In this document: positions 54,189 to 57,924 of the stretch, in pieces | How the letters are laid out: every line of letters begins with the position of its first letter | How positions within the stretch are numbered: position 1 is the stretch's first letter | NCBI GenBank assembly: GCA_029856365.1 | Contig: JAHQWW010000011.1 | Span: 1-57,924, forward strand | From: Candidatus Hodarchaeota archaeon | GTDB lineage: Archaea; Asgardarchaeota; Heimdallarchaeia; Hodarchaeales; Hodarchaeaceae | DNA length: 57,924 bases | Direction: 5' to 3' | Program-made: the position numbers and the translations under genes | Notes under the pieces: model-generated | The model's database searches: none | The model's input: the letters and a program-made list of their open reading frames with translations, nothing else | What the model was told of the DNA's origin: nothing

Positions 54189-55499
54189 ATGAAAAATTCT
54201 AAAATACAAAGTAATGTCATGAATAAGGTTCTTGTTTTAGCTCTCTATTTTAGTTTTATAATCCTTCCATTTTTTTTAGCAAGTGGTTCAAATGATACAT
54301 TGAATCTACCTCCATTTAATCCTCAGATAGATGATCAAGTTCAAGAGATAATGAATCAAACATATATTCCATCAGTTGCTACTACTGTAATAAGAAATAA
54401 TTCAATTATTTGGGCAAGAGGATATGGAGAGCAGCCAGAGCTTGATAAAATTTACATGACTGGATCCGTTACCAAAACTTTTACGGCAACAGCAATTTTC
54501 CAACTTTATGAACAAGGACTTATACAATTGGATGATGATGTGAACGAATATTTACCATTTTCTTTGAGACATCCCATTTATCAGAGCGATTCAATTACTA
54601 TCAGAATGTTACTTACTCACACCTCTGGAATAAGTAAGGACACAGATACATATATTGCAGGGATGGCAGAAGATGGCCTCTCAAGAATGGGATGGGAAAA
54701 TCCTTATGCATGGTTACCTTACCCAGAGTGGATCAAGGAATATCTCACTCCTAATGGCTCTCTTTATGATCCAGGAGCTTGGACTCCTTACTATCCAGGA
54801 TTAACACGACATTATTCAAATATAGGGTACAATATTTTAGGATATATCTTAGAATTAATAACAGGCAAACCAATCTGGGAGTACGTTCAAGAGAACATTT
54901 TAACTCCCTTGGAAATGCATCATACTGGATTTAATCTCTCAAAGTTCGATATTTCTCAATTGGCAATACCCTATATATACAAGTTTGAAATTGATCCAGA
55001 ATCTAACGGGAATAAAGCTTATCCCCATTATAATTATTTGGGATATTCCTCTGGAGCAATTAGATCAAATATTTACGATTTAGCAAGATTCCTATTAGTA
55101 CATTTACATGCAGGAGTGTCGAATGGGACACGCATTTTACAAGCGCATACAATTCAAACAATGCATCAGATGCAAGCTTCTTGGCTTAAAGATATTGAAT
55201 TTTGGAATGGGTGGGGAGGTACTGAAGGTGATATTTACGGATTTCATACCAAAGCGTATGGAATTTATGATCATAATACATCTGTGCCTTATGGTGTGAT
55301 AACATTGGTGAATCAAGGCATGGATGATGCTAGGGATGCTTGTTTTTCAATCACCCAACTACTCCAAAGAGCTGTTCATAGATATGATGTAGATTTAACA
55401 AGTCGTTCTAGTCCAGGTTTAAGTATGGTAACCTCGGTTATATATCTTGTAATAGTGGTTATTCTTGTGAAGAAAAAGTTGAGAAAAGATTCCATGTGA
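54189..55499 (+). CDS. Secreted serine hydrolase (beta-lactamase/D-Ala peptidase fold)
   Basis: A 436-residue exported enzyme of the class C beta-lactamase-like family. Signal peptide at about 12-32. The nucleophile motif S-x-x-K is Ser93-Val-Thr-Lys96 in MTGSVTKTFTA, and the second motif Y-S-N is in RHYSNIGYNIL. A C-terminal helix plus KKKLRK holds it in the membrane with the enzyme outside. Relatives cut esters, D-amino-acid amides or peptide cross-links. Co-transcribed with the AT3 gene, so the pair may add and remove acyl groups on a surface polymer. GAGGAG precedes the ATG. Confidence 0.85.
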   Translation: MKNSKIQSNVMNKVLVLALYFSFIILPFFLASGSNDTLNLPPFNPQIDDQVQEIMNQTYIPSVATTVIRNNSIIWARGYGEQPELDKIYMTGSVTKTFTATAIFQLYEQGLIQLDDDVNEYLPFSLRHPIYQSDSITIRMLLTHTSGISKDTDTYIAGMAEDGLSRMGWENPYAWLPYPEWIKEYLTPNGSLYDPGAWTPYYPGLTRHYSNIGYNILGYILELITGKPIWEYVQENILTPLEMHHTGFNLSKFDISQLAIPYIYKFEIDPESNGNKAYPHYNYLGYSSGAIRSNIYDLARFLLVHLHAGVSNGTRILQAHTIQTMHQMQASWLKDIEFWNGWGGTEGDIYGFHTKAYGIYDHNTSVPYGVITLVNQGMDDARDACFSITQLLQRAVHRYDVDLTSRSSPGLSMVTSVIYLVIVVILVKKKLRKDSM

Positions 55500-55555
55500 A
55501 TTGGTTCTCCTCCTTGGAAAATTCAATAGCCAGTATATTTTTACAAAATAGTTGA

Positions 55556-55597
55556 CTCAAAAAGCGTACACAGTCTATATTATCCATGAACCAGTTC
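55556..55597 (+). pseudogene. Relic of acyltransferase-3 3' part
   Basis: About 40 bp (ctcaaaa-gcgta-acagtctatattatccatg-ccagttc) match 53974-54015 of the AT3 gene with only a few differences, keeping the reading QKAYTVYIIH. No other part of the gene is present, so this is a decayed duplicate fragment. Confidence 0.55.
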
Positions 55598-55599
55598 AA

Positions 55600-55740
55600 T
55601 ATCAGTATCAGGGGTAATTGCTGCTCTAAGAAAAGTTAATGACAAGATGATTTGATTTTTTTCAGATATCTAAAATTATTTAAGATATAGAGGCTAATTC
55701 TAACCAAGAAATCAAGATGGATCGATGAGCAAAGATGAGC
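55600..55740. other. Decayed intergenic DNA
   Basis: Between the AT3 relic and the next open frame. No gene is seen; short stops in all frames. Confidence 0.3.
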
Positions 55741-55980
55741 AATTAGCAATTAGAGCAACATCAAAAAGTAGCAATAATAAGATTAATTTTAACTTGTGTT
55801 TATTTTATAAGTTGTATTCTTCTCCCATTTCTAAAAATTATTCCATTTACTACTTGGAAAATCGGTATCAAGGGTTCGGGGTCCAGTTTTTGGATTTATG
55901 ATTGCTATATTGATGGAATAGAGATTAATACAGGTGAATTTATTTCATATTTAGAAGCAACCAGGTCAAGACATTGGTCA

Positions 55981-56439
55981 ATGGAAGAGATAGTAACATC
56001 AATTAACATTCTCTTGTTTGATTTATTGTTCTATTTTGGCTGGACAATGATTTTCTCTGGTTGTTGTGCATTCATTCTAAATATTCTTATGTTTTACCAG
56101 ATTTTTCATAATAAAAAATTAAAAATCCTCCCAACAAGTCATTTACTTTCTGCTTTCTCAATATTCTTGGTGATTATTGAATGGATTTTATTTTTACTTT
56201 TCATAATTGATTTTAATTGTTCTTCATTTGGTGAATATTCTATGCCTCCTGAATATCGTTTTATTTGTATAAAGCCAACAGTCAATTTAATCCTCTTTTT
56301 CCTAATGGTTTTTGGAATTATTTGTTTATTTATTGCTAATTATATCGATTTCTTCTCGAAATATTTTGTAACAAAAACTGGGAAGAAAAAGGCAAGCTCT
56401 AACCTTAAAACCCTGCTGGTAACGATTAATGACCTCTAA
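55981..56439 (+). CDS. Membrane protein with probably damaged start
   Basis: An unrecognised protein of 152 residues from the first ATG, with three clear helices. The same frame stays open upstream to 55747 and reads like a membrane protein there too (IIRLILTCVYFISCILLPF, then TTWKIGIKGSGSSFWIYDC), but that stretch has no ATG, GTG or TTG and ends at an in-frame TAG (55744-55746). A one-base shift near 55780-55800 would join it to an ATG at 55725 (MSKDEQLAIRATS). The gene may therefore be a pseudogene, or begin at 55981 in shortened form. Confidence 0.4.
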   Translation: MEEIVTSINILLFDLLFYFGWTMIFSGCCAFILNILMFYQIFHNKKLKILPTSHLLSAFSIFLVIIEWILFLLFIIDFNCSSFGEYSMPPEYRFICIKPTVNLILFFLMVFGIICLFIANYIDFFSKYFVTKTGKKKASSNLKTLLVTINDL

Positions 56440-56510
56440 TCCCTTGTTTATCTAGTTAGTTTGGGGAAGCAAGAGTTGATGTCATGGAATCTACTTCTTA
56501 TTTTCCTATT

Positions 56511-56828
56511 TCATCTTTCTATTATTTCTATTTTAAAGATAACCGGTCGTATCCCATCAGTACAACAGGCAATCATTGTATCATCATCTTTCATCCATTG
56601 CCAAGTTGAACCAAAGTTGCCCCCTTGCATCATGGTTAAGACACACTTTTGGATATCGGACCAAGCCCAGCCACAAGGAAAATCCTCAGGTTGTTTTATT
56701 GCATGCTCAGTTATGAATTCTTGCCCTTCTTCGAATGCCTCGCACAATCCTGTCTTCTTTTGACAGTATTCATTAGCCAATTCTTCATAAAAGGTTTTTT
56801 TCAAGACTGTAATTTTACATTTTGCCAT
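56511..56828 (-). CDS. TIGR04076 family protein
   Basis: A 105-residue Cys-rich protein. It matches the pattern of the TIGR04076 family: AKCKITVLKKTF at the N-terminus, then EELANEYC, C near residue 30, EEGQEF, CGWAWSDIQKCVLTMMQGGNF and WMKDDDTMIACCTDGIRPVIFKIE. The role of this family is unknown; the paired cysteines suggest a metal or redox site. The start at 56826-56828 is preferred over one 36 bases upstream because GGTG lies seven bases before it and the family begins at this point. Confidence 0.75.
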   Translation of the reverse strand: MAKCKITVLKKTFYEELANEYCQKKTGLCEAFEEGQEFITEHAIKQPEDFPCGWAWSDIQKCVLTMMQGGNFGSTWQWMKDDDTMIACCTDGIRPVIFKIEIIER

Positions 56829-57118
56829 TATTTGCACCAAGAAGAAGAATATGTGTTTATTCATCTCCTAATTGGAGGGGATTCTTTTCTTCCCTCAATG
56901 AATTGATTATTTAACTTTTCTTTTTGTGGCAATCTTCTGCCTAATAAAAGATGAACTAGTTGAAAAACGAGTTTTTGAGTATTTTAATAGGATTTTTTCT
57001 TTTCTCTCCTATCCTTAGACCATTAGCATCATAATTAATTGCCGCAAAACTAACTTTTAATAGAAATAGTCTAATTGATTCCTCTTGAAGATTAATTATC
57101 AGGTGAGAATAAATCAAA

Positions 57119-57313
57119 ATGGTTTATTGTGAAGATTGTGGCTTTCATAATGAAGTAGATGCTATTTTTTGTGTAGCTTGTGGTGTAAAATTAGCTAAAT
57201 TGGGAAATCGAAGTAGTTCTTTCTCTAGTGAAAAGAAATCCTCTTCTAAAACCTGTATTGCTGCATTAGCGGCTACAGCAGCAGCTGTGGTCGCAGTGAT
57301 AATACTTGGATAG
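57119..57313 (+). CDS. Small zinc-ribbon membrane protein
   Basis: A 64-residue protein with a zinc ribbon (Cys4, Cys7, Cys18, Cys21), a Ser/Lys-rich linker and one C-terminal helix rich in Ala and Val (45-63). The tail anchors it with the zinc ribbon in the cytoplasm. AGGTGAG lies upstream of the ATG. Similar to the zinc-ribbon parts at 52469 and 51305. Confidence 0.6.
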   Translation: MVYCEDCGFHNEVDAIFCVACGVKLAKLGNRSSSFSSEKKSSSKTCIAALAATAAAVVAVIILG

Positions 57314-57547
57314 TAACACTTATTTTTTACAAGTCGTGAATCATCTAAAGAAACAGTAATACCTATTTCTTTTCTCTCTGGGCTTCCTCAAATTATTAAA
57401 GAACTGAAACTTTGCCTCTTTGGTATGATAGGTAGTGATAGTCTCTTCATCTCTCATCATAGCCTGTTTCTGTAAACAAAACTATAGAGAAAAAAGGTAT
57501 TTACATTTCTTACGTTAAACCATCGATATTAGAAGAGGGCTAAAATT

Positions 57548-57924
57548 ATGACTGGAGATAAACCACCAATTGCAGTTATTAAACCACGAAAATTTACAGT
57601 TCATGGTGAAGAACTCGTTGATAATTATTCATGGTTAAGAGACGATACAAGGAAAGATCCAGAGGTAATCTCATATCTAGAAGCAGAAAATGAATATACT
57701 AAAACAAAAACAAAACATCTAGATAATTTTGTTGATGAATTATTTAATGAAATGAAGAACAGAATTAAAGAAGATGATGAAAGTGTTCCTTACAAGTTCA
57801 AAGATTATTATTATTACAATAGGGATGTGAAAAGTAAGGAGTATAAAATCTACTGTCGCAAGCATCTAAATCTAGAAAATGAAGAAGAAATACTTCTTGA
57901 TTTAAACAAAATGGCTGAAGGACT
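57548..57924 (+). CDS. ptrB: Oligopeptidase B (S9A), N-terminal part
   Basis: The first 125 residues of a serine oligopeptidase, cut by the window end. The start (PPIAVIKPRKFTVHGEELVD) and NYSWLRDD, followed by PEVISYLEAENEYT and YYYYNRDVKSKEYKIYCRKH, match the N-terminal helical arm and first propeller blade of oligopeptidase B. The full enzyme would have about 680-700 residues and cut after Lys or Arg in peptides. GAGGGC eight bases before the ATG supports the start. The catalytic domain lies outside the window. Confidence 0.85.
   Translation, partial: MTGDKPPIAVIKPRKFTVHGEELVDNYSWLRDDTRKDPEVISYLEAENEYTKTKTKHLDNFVDELFNEMKNRIKEDDESVPYKFKDYYYYNRDVKSKEYKIYCRKHLNLENEEEILLDLNKMAEG

Noticed and set aside
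56461..56763. Plus-strand open frame over the TIGR04076 gene
   Set aside because: The minus-strand protein matches a known family along its whole length, so the plus frame is a shadow.
1..57924. tRNA, rRNA, insertion sequences, integrases or phage genes
   Set aside because: None could be recognised by eye: no GC-rich cloverleaf-like stretch, no transposase motif and no terminal inverted repeats were found.

Overview
This AT-rich 57.9 kb window looks archaeal. Signs of this are an archaeal type IV pilin N-terminus (232-1074), a geranylgeranyl-reductase-family flavoprotein (28549-29751), BRE/TATA promoters of the form CGAA-n2-3-TTTATA (near 45628, 50893 and 52350), and GGTGAT or GAGG ribosome sites placed a few bases before ATG, GTG and many TTG starts. 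The mix of secreted hydrolases, NosD-like beta-helix proteins, PGF-CTERM-like tails, DinB proteins, a long-form 6-phosphogluconate dehydrogenase and oligopeptidase B would suit an Asgard (Heimdallarchaeia-like) archaeon. That lineage is inference only: no rRNA, no tRNA and no eukaryotic-signature protein is visible.

Layout. 0.2-13.4 kb: a pilin gene, then a long minus-strand run holding a solitary N6-adenine methylase, DinB protein, polysaccharide deacetylase, amidinotransferase/dimethylargininase-type enzyme, CsaA-like tRNA-binding protein, arginase-family enzyme, zinc alcohol dehydrogenase, two drug/metabolite transporters and a large beta-helix surface protein. 13.8-15.6 kb: a zinc-ribbon membrane protein and an Ntn-hydrolase-like protein. 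15.6-20 kb: a minus-strand operon of FGGY sugar kinase, nickel-dependent LarA-type racemase/epimerase and 6-phosphogluconate dehydrogenase. Together these can be read as an aldonate (mannonate/gluconate) to ribulose-5-phosphate route. 20-28.5 kb: a UroD-family protein, an unknown membrane protein with an AbrB-like tail, a CAAX-type protease with a radical SAM protein, a secreted repeat protein and a membrane-bound winged-helix regulator. 28.5-45.4 kb: a mixed metabolic and exported set with geranylgeranyl reductase, a tandem phosphoesterase with a decayed second half, a secreted phosphoesterase, C25 and M14 proteases, flavodoxin, pyrophosphatase, an MFS carrier and an M20 peptidase.

45.4-57.9 kb: a looser, partly decaying region. 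It holds S9 peptidases at both ends (the second, oligopeptidase B, is cut by the window edge), a Nudix pseudogene with a nonsense and a frameshift lesion, and two neighbouring regulator-plus-membrane-protein pairs. The first pair is a winged-helix gene preceded by a 33-bp near-perfect palindrome; the second is PadR plus a HAAS-like protein. Also here are an acyltransferase-3 gene with a small relic copy of its own 3' part downstream, a serine hydrolase, a membrane gene that has probably lost its start, and small zinc-ribbon proteins.

Overall the genes suggest a peptide- and sugar-acid-using heterotroph with a rich cell surface. The strongest leads for new biology are the LarA/FGGY/Gnd operon, the two regulator/membrane-protein pairs with visible operators, the membrane-tethered winged-helix protein, and an unrecognised conserved-looking 404-residue protein at 37415-38629.
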